Shown piece by piece: positions 1-10,606 of a DNA stretch of 35,069 bases. The notes beneath the pieces were generated by a model that was not told the origin of the DNA, made no database searches, and saw nothing but the letters and a program-made list of their open reading frames with translations. The stretch lies in NCBI GenBank assembly GCA_021441665.1, contig JAGYYN010028054.1, positions 1 to 35,069 of the forward strand, in the 5' to 3' direction. Position numbers and translations under genes: made by a program. Source of the stretch: Euplotes cf. woodruffi 2 WChen-2021 (Eukaryota > Ciliophora > Spirotrichea > Euplotida > Euplotidae). Within the stretch, counting starts at the first letter, position 1, and each line of letters opens with the position of its first letter.

Positions 1-723
1 TATTCAATTTGAGAATAAGAATCGAGGCATGTAATTCTTACTCCAGAGTCTTTATGTTTACTAATCAAATCAAACTGAGAAATTGATCGTTTTTCATCAG
101 ATGTCTTTGGCTGATTCTATGCCTATTTTTATTCAAGCTTACCTTAAAAATTATTTTCTCTTCTTTCGAATGAATCTTTATTTTCTTTTAAGCTCACTTT
201 TAAAACAATGTATGATGTTGTTAAAAAAGTAAACAGAGAATTAAAAAACTAAGTATTTTTATTCATCAAAAAATAACGATGAGTTTTGAATAAATAAAAC
301 TTACAAATTTCTCGATGATCATAAAGCCGTATGTTCCTGCGTTTAGAAGACTCATCAACATTTCTCTTTTGGTTCTTCGAGCAGTAATACCGATTTTGGT
401 TGTAACTGAAGCTGCCCTCCGACACCTGTTTATTAGTTTTGGACTGGTCTCCGTCTACAGTTTTGTTGATGTAGATGTTGCGACTCTCAAAAACGTTTAC
501 TTTGCGATTGCGAACGTATCCTTCGAAATATGTCCTCCTGCTATTTCTCTTTAGACGGGTTGAGCTGTCTCAGCGCAATCACTTTACTTCATCTTGATCG
601 TGGCTGTCTCCTAAAACCCAGCGGTCACCAAGGTCGGTTTGAGCGTAAGTCAAATAAATTTAGAAAGAACTTAAAATAAACTGGTTTGGTTATTGAATCA
701 GCTGAAATTTGAACTTTTAGCAT
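1..723 (-). CDS. Unrecognised basic protein, 3' part beyond window edge
   Basis: I do not recognise the product. The reading starts at an ATG complementary to 721-723 (MLKVQISADSITKP...) and stays open, with TGA as Cys, to an AAA-TAG at 546-541. A +1 shift there joins a frame open to about 305 (SRRTYFEGYVRNRKVNV...). That part is rich in Lys, Arg, Asn, Ser and Tyr. A GTAAG donor follows at 304. Downstream of it open stretches such as SLKENKDSFERRE and NRISQRHLMKNDQ suggest further exons, but I could not join them with confidence. The plus-strand open frame at 315-554 is the shadow of this exon. It is oriented tail-to-head with the next minus-strand gene, about 480 nt away. The start and the N-terminal 50 residues are less certain than the 305-540 exon. 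Confidence 0.5.
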
Positions 724-1201
724 ATTGTGATTTGATTGCATAGAATTTCTGATTTTAGAAGATAAAAATTATCAGCTTGTAAATCTTAATTTTAATAAGG
801 TGATGATAATTATTAACAGGAATGGAAGTTTCAGAATGATAAAATACTTTAGTCAAGATTTATATCTATAATCAAAATACAAGTATCAAGATGTTTATAA
901 TACAATGCTAATATCAGTACAAAAATCATTGTAATGAAAGCATTATAAAATAAATTATATTTTTCATGAAAAAATAGAAAATAAAGTGAGGCATTTAAAA
1001 CCATTTAAAAATAGTAAATTTGGAATGATTCTATAAATTTTTAAACGATTCAAAAGTCCATCATAATCCGCTAAATCAGCTCAGACCAGCTATGATCACA
1101 TATACTACTTCTAAATTGATCTAAATCAATTATAAAAATCGTGGTATTTAAATTTGTAAACTTATCTTCACCTCACTTAATTACCATCAGCACCAAATAA
1201 C
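724..1201. other. AT-rich spacer between two minus-strand genes
   Basis: Very AT-rich sequence with stops in all frames. I see no RNA gene. The only structure noted is a 7-bp inverted repeat AATTGAT/ATCAATT at 1114-1131 with a 4-nt loop. It probably holds the 3' untranslated region of the gene at 1202-1894 and the promoter of the gene starting at 723. Confidence 0.5.
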
Positions 1202-1894
1202 CTAATCCAACTTATAACTTAAAAAACCAAAGCTAAATTTTTCAAAATCTTGCTGTAAATCTGCAATATTAAAACTCCAGCGTCTTTTGTGGCCCAAATC
1301 AGCTGCAGTCCGAATACGGTGATTATTGCTTACAGGCTCGATAATTGATTTATTTGTTTTTATTTATATTTTCGAGAATCAAGTCTGAAATCTCGTGGAC
1401 GTTGCGATCTGGGTATTTGGTCCTGACTCTTAGACCATCCTGCTGACTATGATACCGTAACTGTGACTCCTGCTAAGCTTGCAACACTTACTCGTTTTGC
1501 GATGTAGACAAGAAATTTGGTACTTTTTCTATATAGCTTCTGGCACCCGCTGTATTACCGATGTTTGGAAAATCTATCAAACTCTTGCGAATTCCCTGGT
1601 TTATCGTCATATTTTGGTTCTTGCCTCAGTAAATTTTCTTTACGTTCTTAATCGTGCTTTTTTGCCCGCTAGGATAAAATTATTGTGTTGTAAATATTGC
1701 TGCAAAGCTTAGTACAAAAATTATAGTCAAGAAAAAATAAGTGAAGCTTCTTAAATTTATTAAAAATACTAAAAATATGCTGATTTTAGGCTTTGAAAGA
1801 AACCAGGTCCAGATTTGTATTTTATTCGTGACAGGAGGGTAACTTACGTTCCGTAGATGCTGCGCAAATCCTTGTGAATGTGGCGTTCAGTCAT
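1202..1894 (-). CDS. Small unrecognised protein, about 156 aa, one +1 frameshift
   Basis: Three exons can be joined. Exon 1 is 1894-1848 (MTERHIHKDLRSIYG...), followed by a 179-nt GTAAG...CTAG intron. Exon 2 is 1668-1492 (GQKSTIKNVKKIYCGK...SYIEKVPNFLSTSQN), with one TGA read as Cys. A 45-nt intron (1491-1447) leads to exon 3 (DQQDGLRVRTKYPDRN...). Exon 3 has an AAA-TAA at 1355-1350; a +1 shift gives KSIIEPVSNNHRIRTAADLG... and ends at TAG 1204-1202. The shift keeps the rest open, and a +1 nucleotide is exactly what the total exon length (469 nt) needs. No domain is recognised; the protein is basic and has no membrane segment. Its start lies only 73 nt from that of the divergent gene at 1968, so the two probably share a promoter region. 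Exon 3 could be spliced differently. Confidence 0.5.
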
Positions 1895-1967
1895 CTTTAA
1901 TCAAACTATTATATTTATTGAATTATTTATTCAAAATTTACTAGTTACGTTATATAATTATTTAGAA
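1895..1967. promoter_or_regulatory. Short divergent intergenic region
   Basis: Seventy-three nucleotides, very AT-rich, lie between the ATG of the minus-strand gene (1894) and the ATG of the plus-strand gene (1968). The position implies a shared bidirectional promoter. It includes ATTGAA-like sequence around 1918-1933 (TTATTGAATTATTTATTC). No consensus promoter element can be assigned. Confidence 0.35.
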
Positions 1968-4900
1968 ATGAACTCCATAAGGCCTTCAAGCAGCATCGAG
2001 CTTATTAAGCAAGCAAGAATTCACAAGTTAAGCTGAAGCAAGTTTATGACAAATGACGCGACAGAGCCCAGACTTAGTGTTGATGACCTTCGCAATAGTC
2101 TAAACCTCGTTTTAGATGAACCGTCGTTAGCTTCAAATGCACTTGCAGTCACTTCAGATCTTAGCTTTAAACAGAAGCCAATAGTAATCAAAAGTAAGCT
2201 TAAATATAATATTTTTAGAAAAAGAAGGCAAATAGCACGTGACTGAGCTCTTTAAAACTACCTAAAGTCAGAAAATCAATTCAAAAACAGCGAAAAGGAG
2301 ATTTAATAAGAATTATAAAGTAACCAGCAATACTAAATTTACTTTATATTACCAATTACAAATATTAATGTGGAGTTATTTTTTATTTTGCATTAATAAT
2401 AATTCTTAGTCAATCTGAAAAGTACGAAAGTGAAAAGAAGCTGATATCTAATTCAATTGCATCACTAAATATTGCTGAAGAACGAATAAATTTAAAGTAA
2501 GATCGAATCAAAGCACAAACGGTACTTTTAGATCGTAAATACATCTACAGCTACGGGTCGCATATTTAAAATAATGAATTCACACTACAAGCGGCAAAAA
2601 ATGACCCCAGTCTGAAGGATGTTCAATGACTCTCCAATGTTGGCTCCAGATCCAACACTTGAATCAGATGCGAAAGAGGAAATCGGGTGAATAAAGTCAC
2701 TTTCTGAGATCAAAACCCGAAATACAGCAGAACTTATGCACAAGTCAGTCGAGATACATGAAATCGGCGATAAAATCAACCAAAAGCATGATATCATAAA
2801 ACTTTCAGATTGGCTTGCAAATTTCGAAAGCCATATCAGCTTAAAGCAACCGCAGGACTTTAATGATTTGAACTAACAGGACAAATATACTATTCGACTG
2901 ACAATTAGTATACTTAAGCATTATGTTGTTTTAGAAAGTGTCAGAACTTGTCAAAACTCACTGAAACGACAAGTGCTTGATTTTGAAAAAGATAGTTAAA
3001 TTACTCAAAGATGTCAGAAAACAAGAAGAAAAACTACACAGCGACAATTTACAGCAAATTAACCACCAGTTCGAATTTAAAACCAATATTCAAAATACTG
3101 AACACAAACAGCAATGTGAAGAGATCAAAGCTGAGTATGAACAAAAGTTGATTGATCAAGAAGCAGTTTTTGAAGAAAAGCTAGCAAAGCTCCAAAACGT
3201 TGAGAAAAATAATGAAGCTCTAAATCACCTTTGTGGTATTTTTACATCTCAGTGTTAATATAGATAAATGGAGGTTCAGGTATGAATACATCCAGCAAAA
3301 GTACAAAGAAGCTTTTGTTCAAGTCAACGACTTTACTAAATAAACTGAAAAAGGATTATGAAGATAAACAAGCTAAAATAGACTCCTTAACAACAATCGT
3401 CAAAAAGCTCAGCTGGAATCGAACTGACCGATACAAAGGTATTTTAGGCACAAATATCGTAATCGGGCCTGATCCAAAGACAAAATAAAATTGAAAATGG
3501 CAAATTTAGCACTTCGAAGCTGATTAGTAAACATCCAGAGTAACGATAGTTAAATACCAAATATAGAGCCGAGAACAATATAGATGAGAATTTAAACCAA
3601 GTGGTGAATGTGTTTAGGTTTCCGAAACGCCATGCTAACCATGACCTAGAGACTCTTGAATCAGACCTCGAGTCGTTTATATTAGCTAAGCTAAAACTTG
3701 ATAGCATTGGGCACGATCTGGACCTGTCCTACGCTGGATCAAGTGAAGATGTAATTCACTTTGACATCACAGAGCACGTGTTCGATCAAGATCTGTTCGA
3801 CTCGAATGAATTCAACAATAGCTCGATTAAATAACCAGCTCGGCTTTATGCAGGATTCAATGAGTGAGGATTTTGAAAGTTCAGATAAAATCGAAAACTT
3901 TCCGTAAGCTCGTTATAATGCAACTACAGGTCTGCGAAATCATCGACTTTACAACAGGAGTACGACAGCTTGTTTTCGCTTGACATCGAGAACTACAAAA
4001 GCTTTATCGACAACAAGTCGAACAAAATGTCGCACAATTTATATCTTCATAAACGAAATGACTTGTTGATTGTATTTAAAAAGTTCCTCATCAGCGCTGA
4101 CCGAGTCGAGAGAATCAGAAAGCAGTTCTTCAAGAGTGATTTGTACAAAGACAAAATAAGACATAAAGAATCGTTTAAATATCACATATACGATGTAAGG
4201 TTACTTTAGTCATGCTTTAGAAAGCAGATTATGTCCACGATAGGAATATTGAGTTCGGACTCAAAAGAGCGCCAACTTTTAGAGAAGATTGCGGCCTCGC
4301 ACCGATTATACTCCCTGAAACTATCAAAGGTAAAGTACTGTGTAAATTTTAAATAGACACCCACGGAAAGATTGTTGAGGAGAAATTTGATGAAATTTTT
4401 CAGCATTTGCTTAGTGAAATCTTTAAGTACTTCTACACTCACGAACTCGAAGCTGCCAAAGAGCGTAAGGAAGTCAATGACTGTGCTAAGAGCTTCATTC
4501 AACATATCATATGGAGAGATAAACACAACATGTCAGAGATTAATCATCCAAGTCAGCTTGAAGCCAAAAGCGTTGATACCCAAACTGAGTTCGTTTATGA
4601 CTACGTCTGGGATTTAGCAGATATTCGAGCTATCTATTGAGACAATTCAAAGGCGAATTTAACCAAAGTGACGCTGGTTAAAAATCAATCCGAGACGATT
4701 GTTCGACATTTTGAGTACACAAAGTACATCTCTGCAGACGAGTACGGCATGGACAAAGATAAAATTGAGCTAATGCAAAAGGTAACTCTAACGCTATAAT
4801 TACACAAATCTCCTTTTCAAGACTAAATATACTTCAGCGGTCTGAACTAGACCTTAAGCTGAGAAAGATGGAGAACGAGATCAATGAAAGAAACAAGATC

Positions 4901-6792
4901 CTCAAAGAGCTGAACCGGAAGATTGAAATATACCAGCTCAATATTCTAAATCAGCTGTGGAAGGAGACTATGCCAACAGGTAAGCTTCCTGCCAACTCCG
5001 ATTTAGTTGCTGAAATGAACAGTTCTAAATAAAACGTAAGCCTGATAATTTTGATTCTTTAGCAAAGATCTTATGATTGCTTATGAACAAGGCTACGCTC
5101 ATGGATTCGCAGATGGGTCATTTAAAGAACGGTTGATAAAGATGTACGAATTCTTAATAACCTTCAGATCAAACCCCAGCGAGTTCAACGAAGGCCTTGA
5201 GCAAGGCTGGAGCATTGGCTTCAACGACGGCACCTGAGAAGGTGTCAGAGTCGTCTTCGCAGATGCCAAGAAGAAAGGAATTGATCTCCTAAGCAAACCC
5301 ATCGATGACTACCTCACAAAGAAATATAGGTTCAGCAGCATTAAGCACATTATTCAAAAGAAGAACTTTTTAGGCTTCGAAAATATCGAAAAAGCAGTCC
5401 AATTTAAAGGAGTTTTTGACGAATTTGCAAAAATAAACGATTCTAAAGTACTGATAAATTAACTAAATGACTTGACTATAGAAAATAAAAATCGCAGAAA
5501 AAGAGAAGTTTAAAATCATAAAATTCATCGATAAAATTTACATGGAAAGAATAGAAAACTTTAACTCAAGATTATGTCTGGATGCTTGAGTATATGACAA
5601 ACTGCTGCTCAAATTTGGATCGAACCAAATGGCAAATAAATAAAATGCTGAATATTCTCTGATCAACATGGCTGCACTGAGACAATAACTTTAAAGTTAA
5701 TTTATTCGCGAAGTTTATGCACATTTCAGAAAGAAACTACAATAACGAAGTGGTAAATTAAATTTTTGTCTATCGATAAAATATAGTTTAAAATATTCGC
5801 GGAGTGCTTACGAGAGCTAAAACAGCTGTAAGTGACATCCGTAAATTTTAGCTTTATCGAATACCAGTCGCTGAATAATGAAGGCGATGATAATCACATC
5901 ACCGCTTTCCAAGCACTGATGCTCTTCCAAAAGTTATTTCAAAAGCGGTTAGCAATTGAAAACTACCAAAAGCTAAAAGATACAGTACGTCAAGCATATT
6001 TCCTTATAGATCGACGAAATGATCGTATTAAAGAAAACTAATAAAAAGACAGTGGTTGTCGGAATCGATGCGCATAAATACATCGATTTTGTGTTGAAAG
6101 TGTACATGAGGTACACCCCTGAAATCGTAACCGCAAAGTAACATTTTGTAGCTTCCCAGATACGTGTACATTTACAACGCGTGGACGGTACACCCGGTAT
6201 TAATGCTTTAGCTCTACGACACAAGCTATATTACATGGAGAGAGTTCTGCAGCACAGTCGACATCTTCACCAATGACGAGAAGATCGAGTTCACAACAGA
6301 CAGCAAAGACGCGACTGGCGATATCCTCAAAGGCTACATGTCGACGAGTGAATACAAAAGACTAATGAAGAAGAAGTTCGGTAAATAACATATCGATTGA
6401 TAAAATCCGGATCGATAGGGAAATGCTTGATGAACTTACGCGGGATACAAATCTATTTTCGAATGAAACCGCCGAACGTATCTTCTTCTACAGGTAGACA
6501 GGACCGTTTTATTTGTAGCGACTTCAAAGGGTCAACTACAGACTTCAAAAAGTGGTACTACACCTGCACCGATGAAGAAATGTAAACCCTAAGACTGATT
6601 TTTAGGTTCGAAACCATGCAGAAGATCAGCCAGACCCCGCTTTCGAAGGAAGTGACGAGCAGAGAGAAGATCTTGCGGATGAAACTGAAAGTGTCGAAAT
6701 TGGAACTGTGAATTGACTCAGTGCATCCTTGTGTCAGCTACCTTGGACTTGTACTCCTGTATCTGAGTTATTATAATAAATCAGTTTACTAG
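1968..6792 (+). CDS. Giant coiled-coil protein, ~17 introns and up to 9 +1 frameshifts
   Basis: Starts MNSIRPSSSIELIKQARIH and reads as one protein of roughly 1300-1400 aa. Introns I can place: 2194-2218, 2320-2409, 2908-2934, 3233-3263, 3540-3566, 3904-3929, 4195-4220, 4330-4356, 4782-4837, 5036-5062, 5448-5481, 5753-5786, 5828-5851, 6138-6159, 6188-6211, 6494-6518, 6582-6605. The +1 shifts are at AAA-TAA (stop at 3341, 3486, 3832, 5030, 5641, 6386), AAC-TAA (2874, 6039) and probably ATT-TAA (2567). Segments are charged and helical (LQNVEKNNEAL, KLRKMENEINERNKI), with an acidic tail region (FCSTVDIFTNDEKIEFTT) that may be EF-hand-like. The part from 2490 to 2640 is ambiguous and the last 30 codons before TAG 6790-6792 are uncertain. 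The family is not recognised; a cytoskeletal or ciliary role is a guess. The open continuation after every stop argues against a pseudogene. Confidence 0.7.
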
Positions 6793-7785
6793 AGCGGAAG
6801 AAGTGGAGGATATTTAGTTGGAATATTGGATAAGGAATTTGAGAGATGAAAGGGAATAGGAGGGAAAATTGGTGAGAGAAAGGGATGGAGGTAAGTGTTT
6901 ATACTAGATGAAGTAATAGAGATAAATATGGTTTTTGTTTTGGTGAAAAATAATGAGAAATAGTTAGATTTAAGATCTTGAATTTTTTGTGTTAGTTTCT
7001 GTATTTTTACATTTTTTTATTTAGTTTATTTATTAGATTTAATTTTTAAGCTATTAAAAATTATAAAGTCTTTAATTATAATTTTTTATCATAAAAAATT
7101 AAATTTTCAAGTAGAAATGTATACTTAATAATTAATATTTATATCATAATAAAACACTTCATCAAAAAATAAATCTATAACAGTTAAAAGATCTCTAAAA
7201 ATTAGATTCTATCAATATTTAGTACATGCTTTCGTATAACTCCATTGTCTCACTAAAAAAATCGTTATATTGATTAAAACACAATAAAAATCTGACATAA
7301 TCTTAAATATGACTAATTAAAACTATTACATATGCCATCTTATTCTACAATTTTCAATATCCAAAATTATCTTCATTTAAACAATTAAGATTTCCTTTTC
7401 TACATCAAATCGATTAATAAAGTCAATAATAGTCCAAAATAGAATTATAACTTATTTATACGAAATATAAAAAAATAAAAATGATTTTAATCCGACAACA
7501 ACAACAAAAATATGATTCAATCAAATTATTTTTTCCTTTTAAATTACCACATTTCAAATTATTTTTTTATACGTAAATTGTAAATTTCTTATTAAAAATT
7601 CAATTTTCTTATTAAAATCAAATAAATATCCCAAGCCTAATTTCTCAAATTAAACACCGAAAATCGCATATTTTCAACTGACTTTTTGTAATGTTAAAAT
7701 AATATAATAATTGAGTTGTTTTGAATATATTTTTTATGAGCCAAAATTGCATAATTTAAAAATATATTTATTTGCAGCAACAGAA
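6793..7785. other. 1-kb AT-rich spacer with a purine-rich 5' end and a hairpin
   Basis: No open frame with coding character. The first 110 nt after the stop (to about 6900) are unusually purine-rich and G-rich on the plus strand (for example GGGAATAGGAGGGAAAATTG near 6855). The rest is extremely AT-rich. A perfect 11-bp inverted repeat lies at 7056-7086 (see its own entry). A match to ATTGAAAA sits on the minus strand at 7350-7359. I see no RNA gene. Confidence 0.5.
7056..7086. repeat. Perfect 11-bp inverted repeat, 9-nt loop
   Basis: AAAAATTATAA (7056-7066) and TTATAATTTTT (7076-7086) are exact reverse complements separated by AGTCTTTAA. It is all A/T in the stem, so part of the signal is composition. 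It lies about 260 nt downstream of the end of the giant coiled-coil gene. Confidence 0.5.
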
Positions 7786-10307
7786 ATGAATACGCAGTCG
7801 AACGACAAGACCGACACTCCATTTTTAATCCTCGCGATTGACACAGGTACACCGGTTGATTTCATCCTGCGTTAATTACATTCGGTCTTTTTTGTGGATT
7901 CATAGTTTTATTGCCGTTGTTTTGAATTCGCGCAAAAATATTTCCTTCAGGGTCAAGTGACGAGAACTCAAAGCAGAACTTGATGCTCTATCCAGGAGAC
8001 GACGTGCGCATCAAAGCTACTGAATTTTGAATCAGATACAACTTATCGCAAGAAGCCGTGCCGATTATTATAAATCACGTGAAGGATGTTTTAATTCAGC
8101 ACCAGATTAAAATCGACCAGGAGAACTCAACGCCGTCATGGCAGCAGAGCAGCATGGCTCAACAAGACGACTCGAAGAACGTACAGTCTCAAATGGAAGG
8201 TAAGCAACTGAATATTTTTACCGTTAAATCGCGATTTTAGCTTGATAAATAAAGACTATTTATTTGCAACTTGACTTCCTCAGTTTAGTAGATGAAAGAA
8301 GACAGGACTCAATGAACAACTACTCAACAAAGAATTCAAATAAAGACACTCCAAGCTCTTTATTTGCATCCAGCGACAAGAAGAAGAATTTCATGGCAAC
8401 GATTAATGAGGATATATTTGAAAGCCAACATAACTCAAGCATCAAAATGACGAGGAATAACGAAGACCTCAAAGATGTCACTGATGCTCGCTCTGGTAAT
8501 AAGAAAAGTTACAGTGACCTCTCGTCTCTGTCAAACATCATGACTGACAATAAGGATTTTAGCTGGAGCAAGACCTATCGATCTCCAGCGAATGCTATTA
8601 GTAATGTCAAAGAAAAGAAAAAGGAAAATGCCCGCAACCGGCTTTCAAAAGTAGATTATGCTAATTTAACTCGATCTCTGCAAAATTCCTGAGGGACTCA
8701 TAAAATTTGATCTAAACGTAAGTTGTGTTAGACTCATTCTTAATAGAAAAACCAAATGAAATTAACCGAGAGACCAGCCGAAATCAAAGCAAAAATAAGT
8801 CAAATAAAAGACTCAGTGCAAATGCTTATGGAAAGACAACTGCGTCTACTAAAAATTTACTTTCTCACTCGAGGAATTCAAAGGACCTGCAGTATAATGG
8901 AAATCCAGGAGAGCGGAGCTATGTGAGGCAAGTAAACCAGAAAAAGCTATCATATAGATCTCTTATTAAATAAATATCGTCAGAGAACGAATTCGCTAAC
9001 GTGAACTTTCAAGCCGCAGATCAACCCTCATTCGAAATTTATCCTTGATGAGAAGTCATGAGGAAGTCTTGAGAGGGGAGCCTCAAACCACTCTGCTTTA
9101 GGAATGAGGACTTGACGCAATAGAAGCCCCCTTGACATCTATGACTCAGCATTACAAAATACAAAGCTGCTTGATAAATCAAAAGACGAATACTTAAAAA
9201 TTAAAAAGATGGTTGAGAATAAAGAAACCAGATTTGTGCCGAAACTCAGCTACGCTACCGAAAGACTTATAAAGAAAAAGCAAGACCAGTCGCGGTCATC
9301 TTCAAGAGCAGAAAGCAAACTCAAGTCGAAGGAGCTGATTATAAATAAGCTGCTTCATGACTCAAGGCACGAAATCGATACAAAAATTGAGTCGCTGACG
9401 CATCGATCGATAAAGAACAAACCGATCAGTTTTAAGCCGAGTGTTTTGCATTCGAGCAAGTCGACTAAATCAAAGGAATTCGAGAACTTCAAGGCAAAGT
9501 ACATGAATAGATTTAACAAGTTTAAAAAGGAGCATTGCAAGTCTATTTCAACCCTCAACGACAAAGCAGCACATAAAATAGTCGTTCCAAAAGTTCGAGA
9601 ATCAAGATCAGGAAGTCGATCGAAGTCTAAAGGAACCACAGTTCATGATAAACTCTTTAACGACTCGAAGCTGAAGCAGTACAACCAGTACCAAGAGAAG
9701 TACAGACAGCTGTTTACGAAGAGCAAACAAGTCCTCACAAAGTATTTATCCAAATAAACCCGCAGTCAAGAAGCCAGTGAGCAAAAAATCAAAATCTAGG
9801 AAGATTACTGACCAAATCAAAGAGAAAAGACTTCGCGGATTATTTGAAAAACTTGACGACGACTTCGACGGGTATATTTCATCGCAAAAAATTAACATTC
9901 TTGAGGTAAACAACGAGATCATCGATATTATAACGCCTTTGCTGCTAAGAATCGAGGACAAGGCGCTGATCCTCAACTTCAGGCAGTTTTGTGAATGCAT
10001 TGAGGACTTCAGTAAGTCTTTATCCGTCGAGGAAAGGAATGTGTTATTTGGGCCTGTCAAGAGTGCTTACCACAACCACGAAGAAATTAATTCATTCAGA
10101 CCAAACTTGAACTCAAAGTCCTTGCAGATATGCGATACCAACAATCGGTCGTGAAAGTCCAAGCGGATCGAAGAAATGATCGATGAAAAGAAGAACTGGA
10201 GGATGAGGGACTTTAAAATTAAAGAAGTCAACGATCTAAAAGTCCTTGAAGAATGCACGTTTAAGCCAAAGGTCATGAACTATCACTTTAAAGCAAATGA
10301 AAATTAA
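7786..10307 (+). CDS. PFU-like / TFKP-repeat / EF-hand-like protein, two +1 frameshifts
   Basis: The chosen start is MNTQSNDKTDTPFLILAIDT. Introns are 7847-7950, 8200-8288 and 8718-8746. Two AAA-TAA +1 sites (TAA 8971 and 9755) each restore a long open frame, giving one protein of about 760 aa. Residues 10-80 look like the small ubiquitin-like (PFU-type) domain common in flagellar proteins (LMLYPGDDVRIKATEFCIRY, then a helix). The middle is Ser/Lys-rich and disordered, with repeated short motifs CTFKPQINP, RFVPKLSY, SFKPSVLHS and CTFKPKVMN. Near the C-terminus LFEKLDDDFDGYIS is an EF-hand-like loop (Asp at 1, 3 and 5, Gly at 6), but Lys replaces the usual Glu at position 12, so calcium binding is doubtful. 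TGA is Cys at several places. The related gene at 28988 has the same parts in a different order. A ciliary/axonemal role is inferred. Confidence 0.8.
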
Positions 10308-10606
10308 TTACTCTGCTTGGTGGGATTAGTAAATACTATAATATTTTATTCAATTAGTCACGAGGTCTATGTTATATTTTCATTTGATTTAATAAAATAA
10401 TATAATAAAAATTATAATTATTTTCAGTAAAAATGAACTAAATTATTATTACAAACTTTATATGAAAATAGAATTACTTTTTAAATATCCTCAATCACTG
10501 ATTTTTAATCAGTGAATATAAATTTTTTTTTAATGCTTGACTATTGGAAATCCAACCAGTTGAATGCAAAACTATATAATAAATCAGTTGGCTGATTATT
10601 ATATAA
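10308..10606. other. Spacer with hairpin
   Basis: AT-rich spacer between two tandem plus-strand genes. It carries the exact 9-bp inverted repeat at 10495-10515 and an ATTGAA on the minus strand at 10348-10354. No open frame or RNA gene is seen. It should hold the 3' end of the upstream gene and the promoter of the PYROXD2-like gene. Confidence 0.45.
10495..10515. repeat. Perfect 9-bp hairpin, TTT loop
   Basis: TCACTGATT (10495-10503) and AATCAGTGA (10507-10515) are exact reverse complements around a 3-nt loop. The stem contains G/C pairs, so it is less likely to be a composition artefact than the all-A/T ones. It could be a 3'-end or termination signal; that is inference. Confidence 0.55.

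Noticed and set aside
315-554. Plus-strand open frame of 79 codons
   Set aside because: It is hydrophobic shadow sequence of a minus-strand exon that has better coding character and a matching frameshift at 541.
1479-1712. Plus-strand open frame of 77 codons
   Set aside because: It overlaps exon 2 of the minus-strand gene at 1202-1894, which has clean splice sites on both sides.
1968-6792. Interpretation as a decayed pseudogene
   Set aside because: All stops are TAA/TAG with a nearly constant AAA before them, the shift is always +1, and long coding-like stretches continue. Random decay would give mixed shifts and contexts.
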